Below are positions 9,449 through 17,498 of a stretch of 64,000 nucleotides of DNA, one piece after another. This DNA is from Alphaproteobacteria bacterium UBA1301 (GTDB lineage Bacteria > Pseudomonadota > Alphaproteobacteria > Micropepsales > Micropepsaceae). Both the position numbers and the translations under genes were made by a program. The stretch lies in assembly GCA_002307725.1 (NCBI GenBank), contig DBUB01000010.1, positions 558,001-622,000 of the forward strand, written 5' to 3'. The notes below the pieces were generated by a model that saw nothing but the letters and a program-made list of their open reading frames with translations, was not told the origin of the DNA and did not search any database. Positions within the stretch are counted from its first letter, which is position 1. Each line of letters begins with the position of its first letter.

Positions 9449-10930
9449 TCAGATGTTGTGCACCGCAGATGCCGCCACCGCATGGCTACCCGCTTTGGCG
9501 AAACGGCGATAGAGATCGGCGTATTGCCGGCCGCTTTTGGTCCAGGAACAATCGGCGCGCATGCCTTGCTCTTGCAGGGACTTCCAGACCTTGCGGTTGG
9601 CGTAGCGTGTGATGGTGTGCTGCAGCGCCGTTGTCAGACTTTCCCGCGTCACGCCGTTGAAGAGGAAGCCGGTGCCGACGCCTGCATTCACCGCCGCGTC
9701 ATTGGCGTCGATGATGGTATCGGCCAGTCCGCCGGTATTGGCCGCCACCGGCACGCAGCCGTAGCGCAAACCGTAAAGCTGGGTCAGGCCGCAGGGCTCG
9801 AAGCGCGACGGGATCAGGATGGCATCGGCGCCGCCTTGCATGAGATGCGACAACGCCTCGTCGTAGCCGATGGTGACGCCGATCTTGCCGCGATGTTTGT
9901 TCGAGGCGGCAATGAACGCGGTTTCGAATTTGGTATCGCCGGAGCCGAGCAGGGCCAGCCGCCCGCCCATCGCCACCAGGTCGTCGGTGAGGTCGGCCAG
10001 CACGTCCATGCCCTTTTGGGTGGTCAGGCGGCTGATAACGCAAAAGATCGGACCGAACCCTTCGGCCAAGTTATAGATTTTTTCCAGCATGCGCCGGTTC
10101 TGGCGGCGAAGATGTAGCGTGCGCGCGTCGTATTGCGCCGCCAGATTCGGATCGGTCGCCGGATTCCACACATTGGTGTCGATGCCGTTGACGATGCCGA
10201 AGACGTGGTCCTTACGCGTCTTGATCAGACCCTCTAGCCCCATGCCGAATTCCTTGGTGCGGATTTCCTCGGCGTAGGTGGGGCTGACGGTGGTGATGGC
10301 ATTGGCGGTGTGCAGGCCGGCTTTCAAGAAACCGACGCCGCCGAAATACTCCACGCCCTCGATCGAATAGGCGCGTTGCGGCAGGCCGAGATGGGCAAAG
10401 GTTTCGATCGGGAACCAGCCGGGGAAGGCGATGTTGTGGATCGTCACGATGCTCGGCACGGCCGATCCATCGTAATGCAGATAGGCCGATGCCAGCGCGC
10501 CTTGCCAGTCGTGGCCGTGCACGATGTCGACACCCAGCCCACCGGCGCGCCCTTCGGCGAGATCGGCCGCGGCCCGTCCCAGCACGCCATAGCGCAGCCA
10601 GTTGTCGGGCCAGTCCTTGCCGGTGGTGGGATCGAGATAAGGCCCGCCATCGCGGCCATAAAGCTCCGGCGCATCGAGCACGATGACGTCGAGGCCACCG
10701 GCGGTTCCAGCGATCAGTTTGGCTTCGACGCCGAGGAGGTCGGGATAGGTGTGCAGAATCTCGCCGCGTTGCAGCGCCTTCATCACCTTTTTGTAGCCGG
10801 GAATGAGCGTCGTCACCGCCACGTCATAAGGCTTCAGCGCTGCTGGTAGCGCTCCCGCCACGTCCGCCAGCCCACCGGTCTTCACCAGCGGATAGGCTTC
10901 GGAGACGACGGAAAGGGCTCGGAGGCTCAT
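9449..10930 (-). CDS. glgA: Glycogen synthase (ADP-glucose type)
   Basis: 493-aa GT5 glycosyltransferase that extends alpha-1,4-glucan from ADP-glucose in the cytoplasm. The N-terminal SEAYPLVKTGGLADV contains the K-T-G-G-L ADP-glucose-binding motif; the C-terminal half carries the second nucleotide-sugar motif SRFEPCGLTQLYGLRYG and NTGGLADT. It lies 18 bases downstream of glgC on the same strand, forming a glgC-glgA operon in which GlgC makes the substrate GlgA uses. A second GT5 synthase is encoded at 22528-24012. No branching enzyme, phosphorylase or debranching enzyme is in the window. Confidence 0.95.
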   Translation of the reverse strand: MSLRALSVVSEAYPLVKTGGLADVAGALPAALKPYDVAVTTLIPGYKKVMKALQRGEILHTYPDLLGVEAKLIAGTAGGLDVIVLDAPELYGRDGGPYLDPTTGKDWPDNWLRYGVLGRAAADLAEGRAGGLGVDIVHGHDWQGALASAYLHYDGSAVPSIVTIHNIAFPGWFPIETFAHLGLPQRAYSIEGVEYFGGVGFLKAGLHTANAITTVSPTYAEEIRTKEFGMGLEGLIKTRKDHVFGIVNGIDTNVWNPATDPNLAAQYDARTLHLRRQNRRMLEKIYNLAEGFGPIFCVISRLTTQKGMDVLADLTDDLVAMGGRLALLGSGDTKFETAFIAASNKHRGKIGVTIGYDEALSHLMQGGADAILIPSRFEPCGLTQLYGLRYGCVPVAANTGGLADTIIDANDAAVNAGVGTGFLFNGVTRESLTTALQHTITRYANRKVWKSLQEQGMRADCSWTKSGRQYADLYRRFAKAGSHAVAASAVHNI

Positions 10931-10948
10931 TGGGGGCTCATGAAAAAC

Positions 10949-12202
10949 TCACGTCAGCCGGTCGATCATCGTCTGGGTGATGAGGCAGATGCCTTTTTCG
11001 GTGCGGCGGAAGCGCTGGGCGTCGAGCTTGGGATCTTCGCCGACCACCAGTCCTTCCGGAATGACGACGTCACGGTCGAGCACGACGCGGCGCAGGCGCG
11101 CCGAGCGGCCAATCTTGCAGCGCGGCAGGATCACGGCGTCTTCCAAGACCGAAAACGAATTCGAGCGCACGCCGGTAAAGCACAGGCAACGGCGCAAATG
11201 CGAGCCGGAGATGATGCAGTCGCCCGCCACCAGCGAGGCCACCGCCGAGCCGCGCCGGCCTTCGAGGTCGTGCACGAATTTGGCGGGCGGGGTGATCTCG
11301 GCATAGGTCCACAAGGGCCAAGTCGTATCGTAGAGATCGAGCTTCGGCACCACATCGGTGAGATCGGTATTGGCTTCCCAATAGGCGTCAATGGTGCCGA
11401 CATCGCGCCAATAAGGTTCGGCCTCGGCACTGGCGCGGACGCAGGAGTCGGAGAATTTGTGCGCCACCGCTTTGCCGTTTTTGACCAGGTAGGGAATGAT
11501 GTCCTTGCCAAAATCGCGGGTCGAACCGGTAGTGGCGGCGTCGCGCCGAAGCTCCTCGAACAGCCGCTTGGTGCGGAAAACATAGATGCCCATCGAAGCG
11601 AGGCAGGTATCGGCCTTGCCCGGAATGGTCGGCGGGTTGGCGGGCTTCTCGACGAAATCGGTAATCACGGATTTGTCGTCGACCGCCATCACGCCGAAAC
11701 CCTTGGCCTCGGCCTTGGTGACTTCGAGACAACCGATGGTCACGTCGGCGCCGGATTCGACGTGCTGCATCAGCATCAACTCGTAATCCATTTTGTAGAC
11801 ATGGTCCCCGGCGAGGACGACCATGAACTCGGGATTGTAGCTCTCGATGATGTCGATGTTCTGGTACACGGCGTCGGCGGTGCCCTGATACCACAGGCCT
11901 TCGGTCACGCGCTGCGATGCCGGCAGGATGTCGAAGCTTTCGTTGCGTTCGGAGCGGAAGAAGTCCCAGCCTTGCTGGAGGTGGCGGATCAGCGAATGGG
12001 CTTTGTACTGGGTCGCTACGGCGATGCGGCGGATACCGGAATTGACCGCGTTCGACAGCGCAAAGTCGATGATTCTGGCCTTGCCGCCGAAATAGACGGC
12101 GGGTTTGGCCCGCTTGTCGGTGAGTTCATTGAGACGGGCGCCTCGTCCCCCGGCGAGAACGTAAGCCATTGTATCGCGCGCCAGCGGGTGTCTGCGCTCC
12201 AT
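10949..12202 (-). CDS. glgC: Glucose-1-phosphate adenylyltransferase (ADP-glucose pyrophosphorylase)
   Basis: 417 aa, normal for bacterial GlgC. It makes ADP-glucose from glucose-1-phosphate and ATP, the committed step of glycogen synthesis, and is usually allosterically controlled. Visible motifs are the pyrophosphorylase loop LAGGRGARLNELT with the following KRAKPAVYFGGKARIIDFAL, the substrate-binding IDFVEKPANPP-like stretch (ITDFVEKPANPP), GKDIIPYL, and the C-terminal left-handed beta-helix repeats ending RFRRTEKGICLITQTMID. Two in-frame ATGs exist, at 12208 and 12202; GGGAG sits 9 bases before the latter and only 3 before the former, so 12202 is chosen. First gene of the glgCA operon. 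Confidence 0.95.
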   Translation of the reverse strand: MERRHPLARDTMAYVLAGGRGARLNELTDKRAKPAVYFGGKARIIDFALSNAVNSGIRRIAVATQYKAHSLIRHLQQGWDFFRSERNESFDILPASQRVTEGLWYQGTADAVYQNIDIIESYNPEFMVVLAGDHVYKMDYELMLMQHVESGADVTIGCLEVTKAEAKGFGVMAVDDKSVITDFVEKPANPPTIPGKADTCLASMGIYVFRTKRLFEELRRDAATTGSTRDFGKDIIPYLVKNGKAVAHKFSDSCVRASAEAEPYWRDVGTIDAYWEANTDLTDVVPKLDLYDTTWPLWTYAEITPPAKFVHDLEGRRGSAVASLVAGDCIISGSHLRRCLCFTGVRSNSFSVLEDAVILPRCKIGRSARLRRVVLDRDVVIPEGLVVGEDPKLDAQRFRRTEKGICLITQTMIDRLT

Positions 12203-12327
12203 AAGCATTTACTCCCTCGGGCACGCCTGAAGGCAGCTCCGGTATCATCTTTCGGATCATCACTAGCACACAGTGCGATCGTAAAGGCAGGGTTCGCCCC
12301 ACTTTTTTTGGCTAATTCGGGCCGGTT

Positions 12328-12351
12328 GGGCAGCCAAAGGGGAGGCTGCCC
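12328..12351. repeat. Perfect 8-bp inverted repeat between glnK and glgC
   Basis: GGGCAGCC, 8-base loop, GGCTGCCC. It lies between the end of glnK and the start of glgC on the minus strand. Neither side has a T-tract, so it is not a standard intrinsic terminator. It may be a transcript-stabilising hairpin or part of a dispersed intergenic repeat. Confidence 0.4.
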
Positions 12352-12481
12352 ACCACCTCGGCAGGCCCGCACTTTGGGCGGGGGAGGCGCTGGCGCTCCG
12401 GGAGTTCCAACATTCAACGCGCGCCGGACCAGCCTCAACCGCCGGTGGCTTTGTCCGGGCCCGGCAGTCAGGGTGCCGTCG

Positions 12482-12820
12482 TTAGAGTGCGTCGTTGTCG
12501 CGTTCGCCGGTGCGCACCCGCAAGGCGGAATCGAGGTTGGTGACGAAGATTTTGCCATCGCCGATCTTGCCGGTGTGGGCGGCTTTGCGGATGGCTTCCA
12601 CCACCGCGTCAAGGCGCTCGTCGGGCACCGCTACTTCCAGCTTCAGCTTGGGAATGAAGGCGATGGTGTATTCGGCGCCGCGATAGACTTCCTTGTGGCC
12701 CTTCTGACGGCCGTAGCCGCGCACTTCCGACACGGTCATGCCTTCGGTGCCGGTGGCGAGGAGCGCATCGCGCACGACATCGAGGCGGTGCGGCTGGATG
12801 ATCGCGATCACGAGTTTCAT
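12482..12820 (-). CDS. glnK: Nitrogen regulatory protein P-II (GlnK/GlnB family)
   Basis: 112-aa trimeric signalling protein that senses 2-oxoglutarate and ATP/ADP and regulates ammonium uptake and nitrogen assimilation. MKLVIAIIQPHRLDVVRDAL is the classic P-II N-terminus; the T-loop holds the uridylylation target Tyr51 in EVYRGAEY; the C-terminal signature TGKIGDGKIFV follows. Called glnK rather than glnB because it lies 10 bases downstream of amtB on the same strand, and the amtB-linked paralogue is normally the one that plugs the channel under nitrogen excess. Gene order here is amtB first, the reverse of the common glnK-amtB order. Confidence 0.93.
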   Translation of the reverse strand: MKLVIAIIQPHRLDVVRDALLATGTEGMTVSEVRGYGRQKGHKEVYRGAEYTIAFIPKLKLEVAVPDERLDAVVEAIRKAAHTGKIGDGKIFVTNLDSALRVRTGERDNDAL

Positions 12821-12830
12821 AGGGGTCTCC

Positions 12831-14048
12831 TCAACCGTTCATGTTGTAGCCAGTCTCGCCGTGGCTGGAGAAATCCAGGCCCTGGATTTCCTGTTCGCGG
12901 TCGATCCGCCATCCGGCGGTGGCTTTGACAAGCTTGATAATGAGGAAAGTCGCGACCACAGACCAGACCCCTGTTGCGATGACAGCTTCCACCTGGACGC
13001 CGAACTGGGCCCAGACCGGACGGGCGAGGGCCACCCCGCCGATGCCGAGCCCGGCGGCGAACGGCACCAAGAGGCTGCCGAGGGCGCCGCCGACGCCGTG
13101 CACGCCCAGCACGTCGAGGGCGTCGTCGACTTTCCACATCCGCTTCACCACCTGTACCGCGCCGTAGCAGACCACGCCGCCCGCGGCGCCCAGGAAGACC
13201 GCGCCTAGCGGCCCGACGAAGCCTGACGCCGGGGTAATGGTGGCCAGGCCCGCTACCGCACCGGTCACCGCGCCGACCAGGCTGGGCTTGCCGTACTTGA
13301 TCCATTCAATCGCGACCCACACGCATGTCGCCGTCGCGGCCGCCAGATGGGTCGCCAGCATGGTCATGCCGGCATCGCTGCCTGCTTTGAGGGCACTGCC
13401 CGCATTGAAGCCAAACCAGCCGACCCACAGGAATGCGGCACCGACCATCACCATCCACGGCGCATGGGGCGGCTGTACCGCATGAGGGAAGCCGTGCCGT
13501 GGCCCCAGCATCCATGCCGCCAGCAGTGCCGACACACCGGCAGTCAGATGCACGACGATACCGCCGGCGAAATCCATCGTGCCGATCGCGCCGAAATAAC
13601 CGCCGCCCCATACCCAATGGCACACTGGCGCATAAACGACGATCAGCCACAGCGCCGAGAACAGCAGCACGGCGCCGAATTTGATGCGCTCCACATACGC
13701 CCCGATAATCAATCCGGGCGTGATGATCGCGAACGTCATCTGGAACATCACGAACACGCTTTCGGGAATGGTCGTGCCGGGATGCGCCGCCGTGCGGGGC
13801 AGGTGCTGCAGAAACACCGCGCGCAAATCGCCGATCCAGGCGCCCGAGCCGGAGAACGCTTCCGAATAGACGAAGGCGAACCAGAGCAGCGAAACCATCG
13901 CCGCAATGGCGAAGGTCTGAAACAGCACCGACAGGATGTTCTTGGCCTGCACCAGGCCGCCATAAAAGAAGCCCAAGGCCGGCAGCATCATCAGCAGCAC
14001 CAAGGCGCTGGAGATCATCAGCCAGGCGGTATCAGCTCCGTTGATCAC
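12831..14048 (-). CDS. amtB: Ammonium transporter AmtB
   Basis: 405-aa Amt/Rh-family channel with about 11 transmembrane helices and no cleavable signal peptide evident. The pore twin histidines are His167 (GGIVVHLTAG) and His317 (DVLGVHGVGG), and the family signature DFAGG precedes the first. It starts with GTG at 14048 behind a strong GGGAGG. The C-terminal tail ends DREQEIQGLDFSSHGETGYN, the region that contacts P-II proteins in characterised AmtB. Forms an operon with glnK, 10 bases downstream. Nitrogen control through a sigma-54 promoter would be expected, but only an imperfect match is present upstream. Confidence 0.95.
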   Translation of the reverse strand: MINGADTAWLMISSALVLLMMLPALGFFYGGLVQAKNILSVLFQTFAIAAMVSLLWFAFVYSEAFSGSGAWIGDLRAVFLQHLPRTAAHPGTTIPESVFVMFQMTFAIITPGLIIGAYVERIKFGAVLLFSALWLIVVYAPVCHWVWGGGYFGAIGTMDFAGGIVVHLTAGVSALLAAWMLGPRHGFPHAVQPPHAPWMVMVGAAFLWVGWFGFNAGSALKAGSDAGMTMLATHLAAATATCVWVAIEWIKYGKPSLVGAVTGAVAGLATITPASGFVGPLGAVFLGAAGGVVCYGAVQVVKRMWKVDDALDVLGVHGVGGALGSLLVPFAAGLGIGGVALARPVWAQFGVQVEAVIATGVWSVVATFLIIKLVKATAGWRIDREQEIQGLDFSSHGETGYNMNG

Positions 14049-15048
14049 TTTTCCCTCCCGCAGCAGTTCTTCTGCTTATTGAGCGGGCAAGATGCAAAAA
14101 CACGCGCCGCCCGCAACGCGGCACATTGCCGTCAGAACGGGCAATAATCGTAGTCGCACAAATAGTATGCAATTGTTGAGGCATGTTGCCCGAAGTATGT
14201 GCAAATACGCCACATTTTTTCTCCGCGCGGCACACGCCGCGGGACGAACGGGGGATGCGAAGCCAATTTAATCCGCCGGAAACTCATGCCCCTGCGAACC
14301 ACTCGCTCGCCATTTCCGGCGCAACCGCTTGTCCGCCCTCAATTTTGCACAGACTGCCGCACCCCCTTGTAGAATGCAGGAGGTTTCCCCATATCCGCTA
14401 CATCCCAATAAGAGCATTCGGACGCGGGCTTGCCGTTTGCGGACGGCAAGCCACCAGAACGTTGCCCCCAAGATTGCGCTGAGACCGCCGAGCACAATCA
14501 CGGTTTCCAGGGCGTATCAGGCGATCAGGTTCATGCGCTCAACATGGGAAGTTGAAATGTTCGCGCAGAAGCAGACGCCGGGCTGTACGCGTGGGTAGGG
14601 CCGTTGTCCGGCCTCTTGGATATAGACCTTCAGGATTTGGCCGTGAGTCGTGCCGCTTGGAGAAATCTCAAAAATCAGGCTTTCATAACCGTGCCACGCA
14701 TCGGTTGAGATTTGAACCGGAGTACTGATACGGGCTGTGCCGGTAAGGAAACTTCTCGCGTTCAGTTTGTCGCAAAACTAGTTCACGATCATCTTCGAGT
14801 AGCGATCCTGGGCTGTGAATGTCCCTATGTCACCCATTTACTTGAATGCGGTCGGATCAGTGCCATCTATCGTACCGATGAAGAAGGTATAGGTAATTTC
14901 CGAACCGCTGTTGCTATTGGAACCGCTAAAAAAACGGCGCATCATACGTTTCATGGCAATCAATTCTAAGTGGCACTCTTAACTAGGCACCACTATTTAT
15001 TGACAACTTCGTCGTACTTATGCCAACAACTATTGGAGTGTAGGAGTT
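14049..15048. other. 1-kb stretch without a supported gene
   Basis: Upstream of amtB and before the small membrane-protein pair. The first 200 bases are GC-moderate and likely hold the amtB promoter. From about 14.5 kb the composition is noticeably more AT-rich than the flanks. Short open frames exist (for example 14712-14969 on plus, 85 aa, and 14268-14501 on minus with one hydrophobic segment), but neither has a convincing ribosome-binding site or a recognisable family. This looks like decayed or acquired DNA. Confidence 0.5.
14168..14183 (-). promoter_or_regulatory. Weak sigma-54-like element upstream of amtB
   Basis: On the minus strand TGCCTC-N5-TTGCA has the correct spacing for a -24/-12 promoter. 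The -12 half is perfect, but the -24 half has GC instead of the almost invariant GG. It lies about 120 bases before the amtB start. Given the mismatch this is only a candidate. Confidence 0.18.
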
Positions 15049-15297
15049 ATGAACTCCACAACCTGTTATCGGGGGCGGGACATTCCAAAGGTATGGCGCT
15101 ACGCGCTTGAGGCAATCGCGCTTGGAAAAGCCGGGATTGCTGGGGCTGGTCTAGCGATAGCTCTTCTGGGAGCACTAGACATCATTTCTGCGGCAACGGC
15201 GATGCATTTGATGCATTACATCACCATACCGCTTCCCGCCGTTGCCACTGGTGGTGGTGTTATTGGCGTTATTGCATCGATCATTCTTAATAGATGA
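15049..15297 (+). CDS. Small membrane protein of unknown function, first gene of a two-gene module
   Basis: 82 aa with two predicted transmembrane helices (about residues 26-46 and 60-80) separated by a short loop, and a basic cytoplasmic-type N-terminus. GGAG lies 6 bases before the ATG. The stop overlaps the next gene's start by 4 bases (ATGA), which supports real, coupled expression. I recognise no family. Codon use and base composition are more AT-rich than the surrounding core genes, as in the preceding non-coding stretch, pointing to acquisition. The two-helix hairpin size is compatible with a small pore-former or a subunit of a membrane complex, but that is only speculation. Confidence 0.6.
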   Translation: MNSTTCYRGRDIPKVWRYALEAIALGKAGIAGAGLAIALLGALDIISAATAMHLMHYITIPLPAVATGGGVIGVIASIILNR

Positions 15298-15686
15298 CCG
15301 CGTGGTTTTTGTCCTTCGGCGATTATGCCTTCAAGATTCTATTGGGGCCAACCGACAAGGCAACGCTCGCAGGCTTTTATTGTGTCTACATTCTTGCCTA
15401 CGTGATTGGGCACATCGTCTGGGACATAAAAACAACTAGGACTCCCGCCTTCCACTTCGGGCGTCTACGGGAAAAGACGGACGTACTTCATAGCGCCGTC
15501 ACGATGACGTCGAGTTGGCTTCTTCTTCTCACGATTTGGCAGCCGGGTGTCGAAAAAATCACTAACGAAACTATGGTTCCCATAATCCTCGCGGGGTTCG
15601 CTGGGATTCTGTATGGATTTGGTAAACTTTGCCCGTACGATATTTGCGAACCTGTCTCGCCAACACCCGCAGGTGAGGCGAACTAG
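15294..15686 (+). CDS. Membrane protein of unknown function, second gene of a two-gene module
   Basis: 130 aa with about three hydrophobic segments (around residues 25-45, 72-84 and 92-110). A polar, charged loop of about 25 residues (DIKTTRTPAFHFGRLREKTD) separates the first two. It begins inside the last codons of the upstream gene (4-base overlap), so the two are translated together and probably act together. No known domain is recognised. The C-terminus (CPYDICEPVSPTPAGEAN) is polar. It shares the AT-rich composition of its partner. Confidence 0.62.
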   Translation: MTAWFLSFGDYAFKILLGPTDKATLAGFYCVYILAYVIGHIVWDIKTTRTPAFHFGRLREKTDVLHSAVTMTSSWLLLLTIWQPGVEKITNETMVPIILAGFAGILYGFGKLCPYDICEPVSPTPAGEAN

Positions 15687-15913
15687 GCCTCAGTACTTGC
15701 CTCCGCTTGAGTATATCTGGAATTTATTCCTGTAAATCTGAGGCACTACCCGAGAATTGGAACTGCTGGACTGATCCGCCACGGCCCGCATTGGGCACCC
15801 TTTGCTCTGTCAGTTTACCCACGTACTGCTCCGTCTCGATTCCTCGAATCCGCGCACAAGCCCTGCGCCGCGGCCTGCTTGACTTGACCCTTCCCCGGTG
15901 GAAGCGTCCGGAA

Positions 15914-16852
15914 ATGCTCAAGAACCAGCCTGTTTCCTCGAACGCGCCCGAGGGCGCCCGCGATCCCGGCGCGGCCTTCGACGCGGAGATGATCCACGCC
16001 GTCAGCGTCGACGAGGGCGAGGTTGCGCGCGCGGTCGCGGCGCTGGCCGGACGAGCCCCGCCCCCCGGCGCGGCACGGCTGGTGCAAGCCATTGCTGCTA
16101 TCGATCTCACCACGCTGTCGAGCGACGACACGCCCGAGCGCGTCCGGGCCCTTTGCGCCAAGGCGCGCCAGCCCCTCAGCCGGGAGAAGCAGGCGGCGCT
16201 GGGCTGCGAGGGGCTGACGACCGCCGCGGTCTGCGTCTATCACGCCTTCATTGGGACGGCGCTGGAAGCCTTGGCCGGTACGGCCATTCCGGTGGCAGCG
16301 GTGTCGGCGGGATTTCCCCACGGCCTGTCGCCGCTCAGCGCGCGGGTTTTGGAGGTGGAAGAGTCGGTTGCTGCCGGGGCGCGCGAGATCGACATCGTCA
16401 TCGACCGTTCGAAGGCCCTCACCGGCAACTGGCAAGGTGTCTATGACGAGGTGCGCGCTTTCCGCGAAGCCTGCGGTGACGCTCATCTGAAGGCCATCAT
16501 CGGCGCGGGCGATCTTGGGAACTTGACCAATGTGGCGAAGGCGTCGGTCGTCTGCATGAGCGCGGGGGCGGACTTCATCAAAACCTCCACCGGCAAGGAG
16601 TCGGTCAACGCCACACCGGAATTCGCCCTGGTCATGGCCAGGACGATCGCCGATTGGCGCAAGACGACGGGTACCAAGGTCGGCTTCAAGGCCGCGGGCG
16701 GCATATCCAAAGCGGCGGAAGTGCCGATCTATCAGGCCATAATGCAGGACGTGCTCGGTGAAGAATGGCTTCAGCCGAACCTGTTCCGCATCGGTGCCTC
16801 CCGGCTCCTGGGCGATATCGTTGCGCAACTCGAACGGCAACCCTCCCCTTGA
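15914..16852 (+). CDS. deoC: Deoxyribose-phosphate aldolase
   Basis: 312-aa class I aldolase that splits 2-deoxyribose-5-phosphate into glyceraldehyde-3-phosphate and acetaldehyde, the last step of deoxynucleoside catabolism. The Schiff-base lysine lies in GADFIKTSTGK, the second catalytic lysine in KVGFKAAGGI, and the paired Asp in EIDIVIDRSKAL. The ATG at 15914 gives a normal length; the open frame runs further upstream but with no family-like sequence. The last residues and stop codon (RQPSP then TGA) fall inside the left end of an inverted-repeat element, so the native C-terminus may have been altered. It is followed by cdd and deoA on the same strand. Confidence 0.94.
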   Translation: MLKNQPVSSNAPEGARDPGAAFDAEMIHAVSVDEGEVARAVAALAGRAPPPGAARLVQAIAAIDLTTLSSDDTPERVRALCAKARQPLSREKQAALGCEGLTTAAVCVYHAFIGTALEALAGTAIPVAAVSAGFPHGLSPLSARVLEVEESVAAGAREIDIVIDRSKALTGNWQGVYDEVRAFREACGDAHLKAIIGAGDLGNLTNVAKASVVCMSAGADFIKTSTGKESVNATPEFALVMARTIADWRKTTGTKVGFKAAGGISKAAEVPIYQAIMQDVLGEEWLQPNLFRIGASRLLGDIVAQLERQPSP

Positions 16853-17043
16853 GGGCTGGGGTATCGCATATGGGCCTATTCCCTTCATGTCATGGCCCGC
16901 GACTGCGGGCCATCCAGGTCACACCGGCTCGGTCGTTTCAGATAAGCCAGAGTTCCCTGGTCCGAAGTGGAGCAACACCACCTGGGTCGCCCGCAGTCGC
17001 GGGCGATGACACCGCGGGGGGAGGCACCTCTCAAGGGGAGGGT
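16840..17043. mobile_element. MITE-like nested inverted-repeat element overlapping the 3' end of deoC
   Basis: The ends form a perfect 13-bp inverted repeat, ACCCTCCCCTTGA at 16840-16852 and TCAAGGGGAGGGT at 17031-17043. Inside them a second, longer imperfect pair lies at 16889-16919 and 16979-17010, each arm itself carrying a GCCCGCGACTGCGGGC-type palindrome. There is no coding capacity. The TGA at the end of the left repeat is the deoC stop. A related arrangement lies at 51652-51815. Non-autonomous transposition is inferred; no target-site duplication was identified. Confidence 0.6.
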
Positions 17044-17078
17044 GGAAAATCCGGACGCGGCAGAAGGACGACAAGAAG

Positions 17079-17474
17079 ATGATCGACGACATGCTCACTC
17101 TGGCCCGCACCATGCAGTCCCGAGCCTATGCCCCTTATTCGAACTTCCACGTCGGGGCGGTGGTGAAGGGCGCCAATGGCAAGCTCTATGGCGGCTGCAA
17201 CGTGGAAAACGCCGCTTATCCGGTCGGCAATTGCGCCGAGGCCTCCGCCATTGCCGCGATGGTCGGCGATGGCGAGACCCGCATAGTGGAAGCCTTGGTG
17301 ATGGGCCCAGAAGGCGATCTGTGCACCCCCTGCGGCGCCTGCCGCCAGCGCCTGCGCGAGTTCGCGGCGCCCGACTTGCCGATCCATCTCGCCGACCCGA
17401 CCGGGATCAAGCAAACCATCACCCTCGGCGAACTGCTGCCGATGTCCTTCGGCCCCTCGCACCTCGGGAAATAG
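17079..17474 (+). CDS. cdd: Cytidine deaminase
   Basis: 131-aa homotetrameric-type zinc deaminase that converts cytidine and deoxycytidine to uridine and deoxyuridine. The zinc/catalytic motif is complete: NCAEASA provides Cys and the proton-shuttling Glu, and PCGACRQ the other two Cys ligands. The start MIDDMLTLARTMQSRAYAPYSNF, with Y-A-P-Y-S-x-F, is typical. It lies between deoC and deoA on the same strand, separated from deoC by the inverted-repeat element and from the next gene by 24 bases. Confidence 0.95.
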   Translation: MIDDMLTLARTMQSRAYAPYSNFHVGAVVKGANGKLYGGCNVENAAYPVGNCAEASAIAAMVGDGETRIVEALVMGPEGDLCTPCGACRQRLREFAAPDLPIHLADPTGIKQTITLGELLPMSFGPSHLGK

Positions 17475-17498
17475 CTGCATTCCCTTTCGGAGGTCACG

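Noticed and set aside
12328..12351. Hairpin as terminator of glnK
   Set aside because: No T-tract on the minus strand after the stem; kept only as a repeat.
10940..12928. 662-codon plus-strand frame opposite glgC
   Set aside because: Antisense of a fully recognisable GlgC; composition is that of a shadow.
14268..14501. 77-codon minus-strand frame with one hydrophobic segment
   Set aside because: Only a GTG start without ribosome-binding site; the second half is Arg/Cys-rich and not protein-like.
14712..14969. 85-codon frame in the AT-rich intergenic patch
   Set aside because: No ribosome-binding site and no recognisable similarity; mentioned only within the description of the gap.
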